Source of the DNA: Acinetobacter lwoffii
GTDB taxonomy: Bacteria > Pseudomonadota > Gammaproteobacteria > Pseudomonadales > Moraxellaceae
Direction of reading: 5' to 3'
Assembly (NCBI RefSeq): GCF_019343495.1
Contig: NZ_CP072549.1
Span: forward strand, 682,001 to 746,000
DNA length: 64,000 nucleotides
In this document: positions 1 through 9,681 of the stretch, piece by piece
Numbering within the stretch: position 1 is the stretch's first letter
Layout of the letters: each line of letters begins with the position of its first letter
Position numbers and translations under genes: made by a program
Notes under the pieces: generated by a model
The model's database searches: none
Told to the model about the DNA's origin: nothing
The model's input: the letters and a program-made list of their open reading frames with translations, nothing else

Positions 1-876
1 GGTGCTGGAGATAAAGCTTTAAGCGGTAAAGTTGAAGTGGATTTTCTGGGCGGCGCAAGCTTTGATAACTTGCGTATCCGTCATGCTTATATCAGCTATG
101 CCAACTGGTTGATCGGTCAAACCTGGTCGAACTTTGCAGTGCCAGATTATATTCCGGAAACTGTAGATGCATTGGTTTATGCTGGCGGTTCAATTAAACG
201 GACGCCACAAGTTCGTTATACCAGCACCATCAGTCCTGAAACCAATCTAGTATTTGCAGTAGAAGATCCTAAAGATGCAACCATTACTGGTATTAAACAA
301 CGTCTACCTGCTTTAACGGCACGTTTAAATCATAAATTTGCTGATAATCTTACAGTCAGTGCCCGTGCGATGGGGAATGAAAAGCGTGTCAATGAAGATG
401 AAAAAACCGCATGGGGTGTAGGGCTTGGTGCCAAGTATGATGTTGTGCCGGGTACAACGCTCAAAGCTGACTATTACCATGTCAAAGGCGATAGCAGCTT
501 TGTATCTTATGCAAATACGGGTGTGATTACCGCTGCAAATGGCGATTTATTACAAAGTGAATTTGATTCAATTTCAGTCGGTCTAACGCAGCAGTTTAAT
601 GACAAATTGCGCGGTACATTGGGTTATGGCTATATGAATTTTGATCAGGATACTGGTTATTTGGCTGCTGTTGATCAAACTAAAGCCAATAAAGACTTAT
701 GGCAAGCTTGGGCCAATATTTTCTATAGCCCAACCAAGCCTTTAAGTTTTGGTTTGGAATATGTCTATGGTGAGCGTGAAGCCTATGGACCTGTCTTAAA
801 TACTGAAGGTGATGCGATTAGTAGTCGTAAGGGTGAAGACAACCGTATTAATGCGGTTGCTATTTACAACTTCTAA
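1..876 (+). CDS. DcaP-like outer-membrane porin, C-terminal part
   Basis: The frame is open from base 1, so the signal peptide and N-terminus lie outside the window. An apparent GTG at 37 is internal. The visible ~291 residues alternate polar and hydrophobic residues as in a beta-barrel and end in Ile-Tyr-Asn-Phe, the terminal aromatic expected of outer-membrane barrels. The segment around GQTWSNFAVPDYIPETVD resembles the DcaP family of trimeric Acinetobacter porins, which take up small, often dicarboxylic, solutes; the family call is from recognition. A hairpin terminator follows. The substrate cannot be deduced. Confidence 0.75.
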   Translation, partial: GAGDKALSGKVEVDFLGGASFDNLRIRHAYISYANWLIGQTWSNFAVPDYIPETVDALVYAGGSIKRTPQVRYTSTISPETNLVFAVEDPKDATITGIKQRLPALTARLNHKFADNLTVSARAMGNEKRVNEDEKTAWGVGLGAKYDVVPGTTLKADYYHVKGDSSFVSYANTGVITAANGDLLQSEFDSISVGLTQQFNDKLRGTLGYGYMNFDQDTGYLAAVDQTKANKDLWQAWANIFYSPTKPLSFGLEYVYGEREAYGPVLNTEGDAISSRKGEDNRINAVAIYNF

Positions 877-912
877 GACTTCTTTCAATGAGAGAGTCTG
901 AGCTGTAACAGA

Positions 913-940
913 AGCGTGGATGAATTAATCCGCGCTTTTG
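913..940 (+). terminator. Intrinsic terminator after the porin gene
   Basis: AGCGTGGAT and ATCCGCGCT form a 9-bp stem (one G-T pair) around a 6-base loop, followed by TTTTG. It lies between two convergent genes and probably serves the porin gene. Confidence 0.7.
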
Positions 941-2346
941 CTCTTTTGAAGAATGGTTTCTGTCAGCAGATTGACTGCATCTTCAACCTTGGCTGTCCAT
1001 TCAAACGAACAATTCAGGCGAATATAATGTTGGCTGGCAGGCTCAGGCTTAAACAGCAGTGCAGGGGCAATTGAAATATGCTGTTGAAGTAATTGTTCAT
1101 AGAGCTGTTGGGCATCGACTTCTTTAGGCAACTCAATCCAGAGAAAATAACCACTGGAATAATAGTAAATTTCACAGAGGGTGCCTAAACGTGCTTTAAG
1201 TTCCTGATAAAATTTCTTTTTATATTTTTCCAGATGCTGCCTTAAATGCCGCAAATGTTTTTCATAATGATGATGTGAAATAAACTCGACCAGCGCATTT
1301 TGAAGTAAGGGACTGACCGTTAAAGTGCTCATGAGCTGTAAGTGCTGAATGGCATCCGAAAATGGGCCGGCATACACCCAGCCGACGCGGGCGCCCATCC
1401 CCAGCGTTTTCGAAAATGAGGCACAGTGCAGCACCATCTGATGCTGATCAAAATATTTAACCGGTAGCGGTTTGGATGAACCATAATTTAATTCCTGATA
1501 AACATCATCTTCGATTAAATACACCTGATATTCATACAAAAGTTCCGCGATTCTCTGTTTGATTTCAGAACTGACGGTAAAACCAATCGGATTATGGGCA
1601 TTCAGCATCAGCCAGCAAACCTTGATCGGATATTGTTTTAAAGCCTGTTCAAATGATTCCAGATCAAAGCCAAACTGTGGATGTTCTGGAATCGTAATCA
1701 CCTGTAATCCCAGACGTTCGGCTGCCTGCCAAGCGCCATAAAATATGGTTTGCTGCAACAGAATAAAATCACCGGGTTGGGTTAAGGCCTGTAAAGACAG
1801 ATTCAGTGCTTCTAGTGCGCCGGACGTAATGACAATGTCATCTGGATTGCAGGTAATCCCTTGCAATTGATAACGGTTGGCAATCAGTTGCCGCAAGTCC
1901 TGATTACCAGGCGGCATATGGTTCTGATTGTTATAACTGCTTTTTCTTTTGGCCTGCTGCGCCAGAATCTGCATAAATTTAGCGTTATATAACAGCTCTG
2001 CATTGGGAAAGGCAGAACCAAAAGGCACAATCTCGGCTGACTGAGTCGATTTTAAATAATTAAATACCACCGAATTGATTTGAATTTTAGGATTTAAACC
2101 AATCTGGACGGACTGTTTGTTATTGAGCAGCGCTTGAGTGTGTTCTGCAACGTAATAGCCTAATTTGTCTTTGGCATAGACCAGCCCTTGTGCTTCAAGT
2201 TCTTGATAAGCATTGAGTACCGTCATCAGGCTATAACCAGATAATTGGGTCTGTTCGCGAAGTGAAGGTAATTTTTCATGTGCCTTCCATACGCCATTTT
2301 CAATCATCTGACGAATATTTTGTGCCAGTTTTTCAGACTTATACAT
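925..2346 (-). CDS. MocR-family regulator (GntR HTH + aminotransferase domain)
   Basis: 473 aa. Residues 1-70 form a GntR winged helix (LPSLREQTQLSGYSLMTVLN region). Residues ~110-470 form a fold-type I aminotransferase domain with IEDDVY near residue 279 and the PLP-lysine motif SFSKTLGMG near 313. MocR proteins use the PLP domain as an effector sensor and often regulate a divergent neighbour. The divergent neighbour here is an acyl-CoA ligase, but a functional link is only inferred. Family usual length ~450-500 aa. Target and effector are unknown. Confidence 0.85.
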   Translation of the reverse strand: MYKSEKLAQNIRQMIENGVWKAHEKLPSLREQTQLSGYSLMTVLNAYQELEAQGLVYAKDKLGYYVAEHTQALLNNKQSVQIGLNPKIQINSVVFNYLKSTQSAEIVPFGSAFPNAELLYNAKFMQILAQQAKRKSSYNNQNHMPPGNQDLRQLIANRYQLQGITCNPDDIVITSGALEALNLSLQALTQPGDFILLQQTIFYGAWQAAERLGLQVITIPEHPQFGFDLESFEQALKQYPIKVCWLMLNAHNPIGFTVSSEIKQRIAELLYEYQVYLIEDDVYQELNYGSSKPLPVKYFDQHQMVLHCASFSKTLGMGARVGWVYAGPFSDAIQHLQLMSTLTVSPLLQNALVEFISHHHYEKHLRHLRQHLEKYKKKFYQELKARLGTLCEIYYYSSGYFLWIELPKEVDAQQLYEQLLQQHISIAPALLFKPEPASQHYIRLNCSFEWTAKVEDAVNLLTETILQKSKSAD

Positions 2347-2724
2347 ATACTTTCTTGAACTAAAACTGTTCTAATTATTTTGATTTATAGCATATTTTAG
2401 GATGCTTAATATAACAAAAGGGAGGAATAGGATTATTGACATTCTATTTTTAAGCTTGAGTCTTGATGCAAGACAATTAAAGTGAAAATCAGGTCTCAAA
2501 TTTTCTGTGGAAATTTTATCTCTACATAAATCATATTCCCATTTTTATACGCCTCAGTCACTTGGCTTAATTTGTCACAATTCGATACTTACAAAGTTAG
2601 ATTTCCTTGCTAAATTCAATCCACATGATGATAAAAAGTAAGTTACGGTTTCAGACCGAGCCATCATGTAACTATAAAAACGATACGCAAATACGGACCA
2701 ATAACAAGCACAAAGGAGTGGAAA
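2347..2724. other. Intergenic region between divergent MocR regulator and acyl-CoA ligase
   Basis: 378 bases, AT-rich. Apart from the ribosome-binding site AAAGGAG before the ligase start, I see no gene, strong palindrome or confident promoter. It should hold promoters for both divergent genes. Confidence 0.5.
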
Positions 2725-4362
2725 ATGCTCGGAAATATGATGTTTCAGCCTTTACTGATCAGCAGCATGATTGAACATGCAGGACGCTATCATGCCGATA
2801 CCGAGGTAATTTCCAAAAATACCGATACCACTATTACAGTGACCAATTGGGGAGAAATTCACCAAAACTCGAAACGTTTTGCCAATGCATTACAACAACT
2901 CGGCTTGGCGCAGGGAGATCGGGTCGCGACTATTGCCTGGAATAATCATCGCCATTTAGAGTCCTGGTATGCCATTTCTGGCAGCGGCCTGGTCTGTCAT
3001 ACGATTAACCCGCGCTTATTTCCGGAACAGCTGATTTTTATTATCAATGATGCTGCGGATCGCGTGGTGCTGTTTGATAAAACATTTGTCCCTTTAATTA
3101 AAACCGTGAAAGCGCTGTTGACCTCGGTCGAGCATTTTATCTGTCTGGATGCGGCTGATCCGGCAGTTAGAGAAGCGATTCCAGAAGTTCAGTTTTATGA
3201 TGATCTGATTGCCGGCCAAAATGCAGATTTTGAGTGGCCAATAATTGATGAAAACTCAGCAAGCTCTCTGTGTTATACCTCGGGAACTACGGGCAATCCC
3301 AAAGGTGTGCTGTTTAGCCATCGCTCTACGGTATTACATAGCTATGCCATCATTTTACCTGATTCCTTAAATGTCTCGGCTGCCGACATTATGTTGCCTG
3401 TGGTGCCGATGTTCCATGTAAATGCGTGGGGCACTCCGTATGCCGCTGCAATGGTCGGATGCACTTTGGTTCTTCCTGGACCGGGTCTGGATGGCACCAG
3501 TCTGGTCAACCTGATTGATACTTATCAGGTTTCGGTAGCACTTGGCGTACCGACCATCTGGCAAGGTTTGATTGCGGCCGCAAATCAGTCAGGTTCTAAA
3601 TTGGAAAGCTTAAAACGTAATGTGGTTGGCGGATCTGCATGCCCACCGGCCATGCTAAGGGCTTTCAAAGAACAGTTTAATTGTGAAACGATCCATGCCT
3701 GGGGCATGACAGAAATCAGTCCATTAGGTACAGCGAATCAGCTCAAGACCAAACATTTGCATCTGTCTGATGAAGAAAAATTACAGATTCGTCTGTCTCA
3801 AGGCCGTCCGCCATTCGGGGTTGACCTACGTTTGACTGATGCAGAAAAAGGGACGCATGAAATTGAACGTGATGGACAAACCACAGGAAATTTACAGGTC
3901 AAAGGGCATTGGGTCATCAGCCACTATTTCGGCAAGGAAGAGTCAGCTTTGACTGCTGACGGTTGGTTTGATACCGGTGATATTGCTACGCTGGATCAGG
4001 ATGGTTTTATGAAACTCAGTGATCGTTCTAAAGATCTAATCAAGTCTGGCGGAGAATGGATTTCATCGGTGGAGCTGGAAAATATTGCCATGGGACATCC
4101 GGAAATTGCGATGGCTGCCGTGATTGCCGCCCAGCATCCTAAATGGGATGAGCGCCCGGTATTGATTGCCATTAAAAAACCGGACAGCCAGCTAAGTGAA
4201 ACTGATTTGCTAGATTATTATGCGGACAAGGTAGCCAAATGGCAGATTCCAGACCGAGTCGTATTTGTTGATGCGATTCCACTCAGTGGTACTGGTAAAA
4301 TGCTGAAAAAGGATCTGCGTGAATTATATGGCGCAATACTTTTGGAGCAGGCAGTAGGTTAA
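2725..4362 (+). CDS. Long-chain fatty acyl-CoA ligase (AMP-binding)
   Basis: 545 aa ANL-superfamily enzyme that activates a carboxylic acid with ATP and CoA. The P-loop motif YTSGTTGNPKG starts near residue 184, the hinge motif GWFDTGD near 413 and the C-terminal catalytic lysine motif SGTGKMLKK near 525. Length matches medium/long-chain acyl-CoA synthetases of about 540 aa. AAAGGAG lies 7 bases before the ATG. No partner gene is close in the same operon; a terminator follows. Exact chain length is not readable from sequence. Confidence 0.85.
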   Translation: MLGNMMFQPLLISSMIEHAGRYHADTEVISKNTDTTITVTNWGEIHQNSKRFANALQQLGLAQGDRVATIAWNNHRHLESWYAISGSGLVCHTINPRLFPEQLIFIINDAADRVVLFDKTFVPLIKTVKALLTSVEHFICLDAADPAVREAIPEVQFYDDLIAGQNADFEWPIIDENSASSLCYTSGTTGNPKGVLFSHRSTVLHSYAIILPDSLNVSAADIMLPVVPMFHVNAWGTPYAAAMVGCTLVLPGPGLDGTSLVNLIDTYQVSVALGVPTIWQGLIAAANQSGSKLESLKRNVVGGSACPPAMLRAFKEQFNCETIHAWGMTEISPLGTANQLKTKHLHLSDEEKLQIRLSQGRPPFGVDLRLTDAEKGTHEIERDGQTTGNLQVKGHWVISHYFGKEESALTADGWFDTGDIATLDQDGFMKLSDRSKDLIKSGGEWISSVELENIAMGHPEIAMAAVIAAQHPKWDERPVLIAIKKPDSQLSETDLLDYYADKVAKWQIPDRVVFVDAIPLSGTGKMLKKDLRELYGAILLEQAVG

Positions 4363-4397
4363 CGCGCCATTTAATCTGAAAATCCCAATATGAAGTC

Positions 4398-4430
4398 AAA
4401 AAACTGATCTCGAATAGAGGTCAGTTTTTT
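4398..4430 (+). terminator. Terminator after acyl-CoA ligase
   Basis: AAAACTGA and TCAGTTTT form the stem, with TCT/AGA extending it, and the 3' arm runs into six T residues. Confidence 0.75.
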
Positions 4431-4659
4431 ATGTACAGGCTAAGCAGCATTGTCTGTTTAAAAATGCTTTTTCTCAATCCATATCGCCTTGATCGCTACT
4501 TTTAGACGATATTGTCCGACAAAAAGTCATATTATATGGCTTAGGCACATAATTTGACCTGTATTGCCATGGTCTGAATGTGAGAATTCTTTATCCTGAG
4601 CAATATAATAATTAGACAGTTGTACATTAATGAAACTGTCTGCGGATAAGGGGATAAAA

Positions 4660-5682
4660 ATGACAAGCATGCCAACCTATCAGCCGCATTGGATCCGGGA
4701 AGATTTCATTGATTTTATTGGTGAAAAAATCTATCCAACTTGGGCAATCAAAAAAGTTAAGGCTGCCGTTATGGGCATTCAAGCCATCAGCCCTGACTTT
4801 TTCAAGATTCACTTACGTCCAAATCATAATTTTAAAGCCAAGTCATTTCAGGCCGGCCAGAATATTGCAGTGACTGTCGGACTGGATGGCGTACGTCATC
4901 AGCGACATTATTCTGTGGTGACGGTATTGAAAAATGGTGATCTGATCATTGCGGTTAAACAGCAGGGCAAAGTGTCACGTGCCTTAAGCCTGATGCAAAT
5001 TGGTGCCGTGATCGAAATATCACAGCCGCAAGGCGAGTTCACATTGCAAAAATCCACGCAGCCGATTTTATTCCTGGCTTCAGGCAGTGGGATTACGGCC
5101 ATTTATTCCTTGCTGCAAAAAGCAGTGATCCAGTCTCTGGAACAGATCGACCTGATCTATTTCACTCGAGATGATGCCTTTCATGCTGAACTGAAAACCT
5201 TGGCTCTCATGCATCCAAACTTGAAATATCACCATTTCAATACTGTGGAACACCAGCAGCATCTGACGCAGAGCTTATTGCAAAAGCTGGTGCCAGACTT
5301 TGCAGAACGAAAAATTTACGCCTGTGGCTCTGCCGGGATGATGAAAGCTGCACTTCGCATCGTCGATAAACTGGATTTGAAATCCAATTTTCATTCAGAA
5401 TATTTCCAGATTGTGGTCGATGAAAAAATTAAAGCACAGCCGGTACAGTTTTTAAGATCACAGCAGGAATTTCAGGCGCAGTCCAACTTACTGGAAAGTG
5501 CCGAAAAGTCTGGCTTGCGACCAGCACATGGTTGCCGGATGGGTATCTGCAATACCTGTTCCTGTACAAAGGTCAGTGGTTCGGTACGAAATGTCCTGAC
5601 TGGTGAAATTGATCATGGTAATAATACCCAGATCAAACTGTGCATTTCTCAGGCAGTGAGTCCTGTGGTAATTAATTTATAA
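4660..5682 (+). CDS. Ferredoxin reductase with C-terminal [2Fe-2S] (desaturase electron donor)
   Basis: 340 aa. An FAD-binding domain with RHYS near residue 80 is followed by an NAD(P)-binding domain and a plant-type [2Fe-2S] domain (CRMGICNTC near 291 and a last Cys in KLCIS). I chose ATG 4660 because AAGGGG precedes it at good spacing; the upstream ATG at 4630 has no ribosome-binding site. It lies 42 bases before a membrane desaturase, so it most likely feeds electrons from NAD(P)H to it, as in mycobacterial DesA3-Rv3230c pairs. The pairing is inferred from context. Confidence 0.85.
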   Translation: MTSMPTYQPHWIREDFIDFIGEKIYPTWAIKKVKAAVMGIQAISPDFFKIHLRPNHNFKAKSFQAGQNIAVTVGLDGVRHQRHYSVVTVLKNGDLIIAVKQQGKVSRALSLMQIGAVIEISQPQGEFTLQKSTQPILFLASGSGITAIYSLLQKAVIQSLEQIDLIYFTRDDAFHAELKTLALMHPNLKYHHFNTVEHQQHLTQSLLQKLVPDFAERKIYACGSAGMMKAALRIVDKLDLKSNFHSEYFQIVVDEKIKAQPVQFLRSQQEFQAQSNLLESAEKSGLRPAHGCRMGICNTCSCTKVSGSVRNVLTGEIDHGNNTQIKLCISQAVSPVVINL

Positions 5683-5724
5683 GCTATTGATAAGCCATTA
5701 ATTAAACTATAAGAAGGTGCTCCC

Positions 5725-6891
5725 ATGAATATGCAAATTGATTTTAAACGACATAGCAAAAGCCAATTTCTCAGTCCGGAACAGATTGAGGAATTCGGTG
5801 CCAAAGTCGATGCGATCCGCCGCGAGGTCATGGATGATCTGGGGGAAAAAGACGCCGAATATATTTATAAAATCCGCAACTTTGTCCGCTATAGTGAAAT
5901 TGCCTCACGTGGCATGCTGATGTTTGCCGGCTGGTTGCCACCAGTATGGCTGGCAGGGACAGGTCTGCTCGGTCTTTCCAAAATCGTGGAAAATATGGAA
6001 CTCGGCCACAATGTCATGCATGGCCAGTTTGACTGGATGAATGATCCGAGTCTGAATGGGGTGACGTATGATTGGGATACGATTTCAACCGGCGATGACT
6101 GGAAATACACCCATAACTATATTCACCATACTTATACCAATATTGTCGGGATGGATCATGATGTCGGTTATGGCTTGATTCGAGTCAGTGAATCGCAAAA
6201 GTGGGAACCACGCTTTCTGTTCAATATTCCACTGGGCATTCAGTTAATGGTGTTTTTCGAATGGTATGTTGGCCTGCAACGCCTGCATCTGGAAGACGTG
6301 ATTGCCTATAAAACCAAGACCTGGAAAGAAGTCTGGGAAGAAGCAGCACCTTTGCGCCAGAAAATGCGCCGTCAGGTGTTAAAAGATTATGTATTTTTCC
6401 CGATCATTGCCGGGCCAAATGCCATTCCGGTATTTACCGGAAATGTGGTGGCCAATGTGATTCGCAGTCTATGGGCTTCTGCTGTTATTTTTAACGGTCA
6501 TTTCACTGAAGATGCTGAAACCTTTGAAATGGACAATACCGACAATGAAACCCGTGCCGAGTGGTATTTACGCCAGATTCGCGGTTCGAGCAATTTTAGT
6601 GGAACAACTTGGCTACATATCTTGAGTGGTAATTTGAGTCATCAGATTGAGCATCATCTATTCCCGGACATGCCCGCCAATCGCTATGCGCAGGTTGCGC
6701 CAAAAATCAAAGCGCTCTGTGCAGAATATGGTATTCACTATAACGAAGCCAGCTTCATGAAACAGTTTTCTACAGTGTGGGTAGGTCTGGCTAAATGTTC
6801 TCTACCGAATCACTGGACTGAGCAGGTGGTTGAAAAAACCCATGCTGCCAAATCTGTATTCAACTACTTTAAAGCGAAACTATTGTCATAA
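5725..6891 (+). CDS. Membrane fatty acid desaturase
   Basis: 388 aa integral-membrane di-iron desaturase that introduces a double bond into an acyl chain. All three histidine boxes are intact: HNVMH near residue 95, HNYIHH near 130 and HQIEHH near 306. Hydrophobic stretches between them fit membrane spans. AAGAAGG precedes the ATG. It is cotranscribed with the upstream reductase. The HQIEHH box is typical of front-end and acyl-CoA/acyl-lipid desaturases; regioselectivity cannot be told from sequence. Confidence 0.88.
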   Translation: MNMQIDFKRHSKSQFLSPEQIEEFGAKVDAIRREVMDDLGEKDAEYIYKIRNFVRYSEIASRGMLMFAGWLPPVWLAGTGLLGLSKIVENMELGHNVMHGQFDWMNDPSLNGVTYDWDTISTGDDWKYTHNYIHHTYTNIVGMDHDVGYGLIRVSESQKWEPRFLFNIPLGIQLMVFFEWYVGLQRLHLEDVIAYKTKTWKEVWEEAAPLRQKMRRQVLKDYVFFPIIAGPNAIPVFTGNVVANVIRSLWASAVIFNGHFTEDAETFEMDNTDNETRAEWYLRQIRGSSNFSGTTWLHILSGNLSHQIEHHLFPDMPANRYAQVAPKIKALCAEYGIHYNEASFMKQFSTVWVGLAKCSLPNHWTEQVVEKTHAAKSVFNYFKAKLLS

Positions 6892-6925
6892 TTTTTAAGC
6901 TTTACTTATTCACCATTTTGGTACT

Positions 6926-6966
6926 CCTCAATAGATTTGGATGGTCTATTGAGGAATTTTTTTTGA
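6926..6966 (+). terminator. Terminator after desaturase
   Basis: CCTCAATAGA and TCTATTGAGG form a perfect 10-bp stem around a 9-base loop, followed by AA and eight T residues. Confidence 0.85.
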
Positions 6967-7092
6967 CCTTTATCAGATTCAATATCATTAAAATCCTCCT
7001 GTTTATGAATAAAATATGGATACAGATTTCAAAAAATGACGAAAGCAAAACAGATCCAGTACTGCTGAAACGCTTTGCCTACAACAACCTGC

Positions 7093-7120
7093 TTCAGCCC
7101 TAAGGGCTTCTCTCTATAAT
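7093..7120 (+). promoter_or_regulatory. Sigma-70-like promoter for the small lipoprotein
   Basis: TTCAGC at 7093 and a perfect TATAAT at 7115-7120 are separated by 16 bases, about 30 bases before the lipoprotein start. Confidence 0.5.
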
Positions 7121-7150
7121 GGCCGCGTCGTTACACTTAAGGTCTCAGTT

Positions 7151-7501
7151 TTGAAACATCTTAAATATTTTTCAGCAATTCCATTATTAGTACTTTTAAC
7201 TGCTTGTAACACCACTGAAGCACCCGCACCAGATTATCAGGGCAACTGGAAAAACACCGTGGAAAATCCAAAACTTGAAAATATTCTGGTTATTTCAAAA
7301 AATGGTGAAAATTATCTGATTACCAATACGATCAAAGATAAGGAAACCGGTAAAACCGAGAAAAAGAATCCAATGCCCGCTGCAGTGAACGAAAATGGCA
7401 TGCTTCAGTTGAACGCAGGTGCAGGTATGGTCGATTTTGCAATCGATGAGAAAACCGGAAATCTGGTTGGTTCAGGCTCAATCTATAAAAAAGCCAAATA
7501 G
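7151..7501 (+). CDS. Small lipoprotein of unknown function
   Basis: 116 aa with a lipoprotein signal: a short basic N-terminus, a hydrophobic core and lipobox LLTAC (Cys at residue 19). The mature part is small and hydrophilic and contains a WKNTVENP segment, suggesting a single small beta-rich periplasmic domain. The start is TTG with AAGG 8-12 bases upstream; no ATG gives the signal peptide. Preceded by a sigma-70-like promoter and followed by a terminator, so it is monocistronic. Function unknown. Confidence 0.65.
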   Translation: MKHLKYFSAIPLLVLLTACNTTEAPAPDYQGNWKNTVENPKLENILVISKNGENYLITNTIKDKETGKTEKKNPMPAAVNENGMLQLNAGAGMVDFAIDEKTGNLVGSGSIYKKAK

Positions 7502-7533
7502 TCAGCAAGATTTTTAAGCCACAAATAGTATTC

Positions 7534-7572
7534 AAGATGTCATGAACAAGGATGCTTCATGGCATCTTTTTT
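7534..7572 (+). terminator. Terminator between lipoprotein and HAD genes
   Basis: AGATG-T-CATGA pairs with TCATG-G-CATCT, followed by six T residues. The genes converge, so it may work in both directions. Confidence 0.7.
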
Positions 7573-8293
7573 AGTGGATGTTGTTATTGAATGAACTTAA
7601 TAATTCAGCAAAATTTTCGACATAATAATTTGCTTTGGCTTTAATCAAATCTATTTCATGAGCGGAGTGCTGGTCATAAATTCCCACTACCTCGATGCCC
7701 GCATGATTTGCTGCTTCTACACCGACTAGAGAGTCTTCAATAATTAGACATTCCTCAGGTCGAAGGTTAAAGGCTTGCAAAACATTCAGATAAACTTCGG
7801 GATGAGGTTTAATGTTCTGGACATTTTCACGGGTGAGAATCAAGGAAAAGTCCTCATCAAAGCTGATTTTAGAATTAATATTTCGATTGTTATCCTGATA
7901 GCGCTGTACATTGAATAAACTGGTGGTGGTGGTCAAAGCCAGTGATATCTGTTGCTGTTTTAAAGCCTGAATCAGGAGGTCTGCCTGAGGTTTTAACTCG
8001 ACGATATAATCAAGAAAATGTCGGGAAATACTATAACGACGATTTTTTACTTCTTCTTTAGCTGGTTCAAAACCGTATTGTTCTTTTAAAAATCCACAAT
8101 ATTCCAGATAAGGATCTGGTCTATGTCTCAAGGCGGTAAGTTGAAGATCGCGCTGTTGCTGAATCTCATGTAAATCGACTTTTCTGTTGGAGAGCTCATC
8201 AATCAGGGCTGCATCGACCTGATTCCAGATGCCTACAGAATCAATCAACGTACCATCCAGATCAAAACAGACCAGCTTTTTATCCTGAAACAT
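7571..8293 (-). CDS. HAD-superfamily phosphatase
   Basis: 240 aa. Motif I DLDGT lies at residues ~10-14 and motif III/IV around IIEDSLVGVEAA near the C-terminus, with a helical cap between, as in beta-phosphoglucomutase/phosphoglycolate-phosphatase-like subfamily I enzymes that hydrolyse small phosphate esters. I chose ATG 8293 because the next ATG upstream (8377) would add 28 residues outside the fold. Substrate unknown. Confidence 0.75.
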   Translation of the reverse strand: MFQDKKLVCFDLDGTLIDSVGIWNQVDAALIDELSNRKVDLHEIQQQRDLQLTALRHRPDPYLEYCGFLKEQYGFEPAKEEVKNRRYSISRHFLDYIVELKPQADLLIQALKQQQISLALTTTTSLFNVQRYQDNNRNINSKISFDEDFSLILTRENVQNIKPHPEVYLNVLQAFNLRPEECLIIEDSLVGVEAANHAGIEVVGIYDQHSAHEIDLIKAKANYYVENFAELLSSFNNNIH

Positions 8294-8573
8294 ATAAGAT
8301 TTCTCTGTATTTTTACCATTTATTGGGTGTGGCTGAGTATATCGCATACGATTTAAATGTTTAACTGACCTGAGCAAACCGGGCTGGAAATTTTGCGTTG
8401 AGGTACTTTTTAATGGATTTATTCATCTGGCAAAAGTATTTTTTTCGGAAAATTACAGCGAGTTTAATCCTGACAATAGTTGCGAAGTGTTATATTTTAA
8501 TCTGACCCTCAATAGACTTATGCGGATGAAAGACCTGTCCGAATGATGAGAAAGTTAAAGGAAATGTATTTCT

Positions 8574-9467
8574 GTGTTTGAACTTGACTGTAAATTGCTC
8601 AGTATTTTTTATTATGTCTATAAATTTAAAAACGTATCTCAGGCAGCCGATCATTTAGATATGAGCCAGCCAGCGGTGAGCAATCTGCTGAATAAAATTC
8701 GCCAGCATTATGGTGATCCTTTATTTTTACGTATTGGCAATGAAATGCTGCCGACAGACCTGTCCAAACAGCTCTTTCCCTTGGTCAGCGAAGCACTGAG
8801 CAAAGTTGAAGCAATCAATAATTTCACTATCAATTTTGATCAGGTCACTTCACAGCAGCGCTTTACACTGGCGATGACCGATGTATCACATCTGGTGTTA
8901 TTGCCAAAAATTTCCCAGTATCTGAAGCAGCATGCATCCCATATCCGTCTGAATGTGCGTCCGATTACATCGGAAACCAGTTATCAAATGGCCAATGGTG
9001 AGATTGATCTGGCTTTGGGCTTCTTGCCAAATCTGGAGAATGGCTTTTATCAGCAGAAACTGTTTGAGCAATATTATGTGGTGATCGCGGCGAAAGACCA
9101 TCCGCGGCTCACGGGTGACAGCATCACGACAGAAGAGTATTTACGTGAAACCCATATTGATATTGATGCCGGGATGGGGCATTACCATATTGAAAATGAA
9201 TTGCTGAATCTGGAACTCAAGCGTGACATTTTGATGCGTCTGCCCAGTTATCTGGGGGTAGGGCTGGTGGTACAAGAAACCGATGCAATTGCGACTGTAC
9301 CTTATTATTTGAGCGAAGTATTACTATCGCGTGGCAATCTCAAGATTTTTAATGCACCAATTGCGTTCCCGACCTATTCTGTGAAGCAGTACTGGCATAT
9401 GTCTTGTCATCATAAAACCAGTCATCAATGGTTACGTAATATGCTGCATGAGATTTTAAGTAAATAG
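8574..9467 (+). CDS. LysR-family transcriptional regulator
   Basis: 297 aa with an N-terminal LysR helix-turn-helix (NVSQAADHLDMSQPAVSNLL, residues ~20-39) and a periplasmic-binding-like effector domain. The start is GTG with AAAGG about 12 bases upstream; the ATG at 8564 meets a stop at once. It lies upstream of the guanidine locus but is separated from it by a terminator, and the divergent neighbour is the HAD gene. Effector and targets are unknown. Confidence 0.8.
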   Translation: MFELDCKLLSIFYYVYKFKNVSQAADHLDMSQPAVSNLLNKIRQHYGDPLFLRIGNEMLPTDLSKQLFPLVSEALSKVEAINNFTINFDQVTSQQRFTLAMTDVSHLVLLPKISQYLKQHASHIRLNVRPITSETSYQMANGEIDLALGFLPNLENGFYQQKLFEQYYVVIAAKDHPRLTGDSITTEEYLRETHIDIDAGMGHYHIENELLNLELKRDILMRLPSYLGVGLVVQETDAIATVPYYLSEVLLSRGNLKIFNAPIAFPTYSVKQYWHMSCHHKTSHQWLRNMLHEILSK

Positions 9468-9513
9468 CTCTACCGCTTAAATAGTTTGATTGAGTTCTCA
9501 TCTCTAGATTTTA

Positions 9514-9544
9514 CAATTCCCGGTTCAAGCCGGGATTTTTTTAT
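9514..9544 (+). terminator. Terminator after lysR gene
   Basis: ATTCCCGG/CCGGGAT stem with loop TTCAAG, then seven T residues. Confidence 0.8.
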
Positions 9545-9610
9545 TTTGGTACATCTTGATGCCTTTTTCAGAGCCTTGCACCTGAATTGATCAGCTCCAA
9601 CTCAAAAAAA

Positions 9611-9638
9611 GTATTACTAAACATAAAAATAGTATTAC
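9611..9638 (+). promoter_or_regulatory. Paired GTATTAC boxes (21 bp period) upstream of guanidine operon
   Basis: GTATTAC occurs at 9611-9617 and 9632-9638, 21 bp start to start (two helical turns), just upstream of the -24 element. GTAWTAC pairs with the same 21 bp period occur at the other two guanidine-locus promoters. Candidate operator for the NikR-like regulator at 17535; the regulator assignment is inference. Confidence 0.55.
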
Positions 9639-9643
9639 TCATT

Positions 9644-9659
9644 TGGCACGCACTTTGCA
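9644..9659 (+). promoter_or_regulatory. Sigma-54 promoter of guanidine operon
   Basis: TGGCACG-CACT-TTGCA matches the -24/-12 consensus exactly, GG and GC having the required spacing. Predicted start of transcription is near 9670, about 11 bases before the riboswitch aptamer. RpoN control means a nitrogen-status activator such as NtrC is likely. Confidence 0.85.
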
Positions 9660-9681
9660 TTTATCTAAAACAAAGAAAAGT

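Larger units (their letters stand above)
9468..9680. other. Intergenic control region upstream of the guanidine riboswitch
   Basis: Holds the lysR terminator, two GTATTAC boxes 21 bp apart and the sigma-54 promoter, each listed separately. Nothing else was recognised. Confidence 0.7.

Noticed and set aside
6918..7103. 61-codon frame after the desaturase
   Set aside because: It runs through the terminator hairpin, lacks a ribosome-binding site and has no recognisable protein features.
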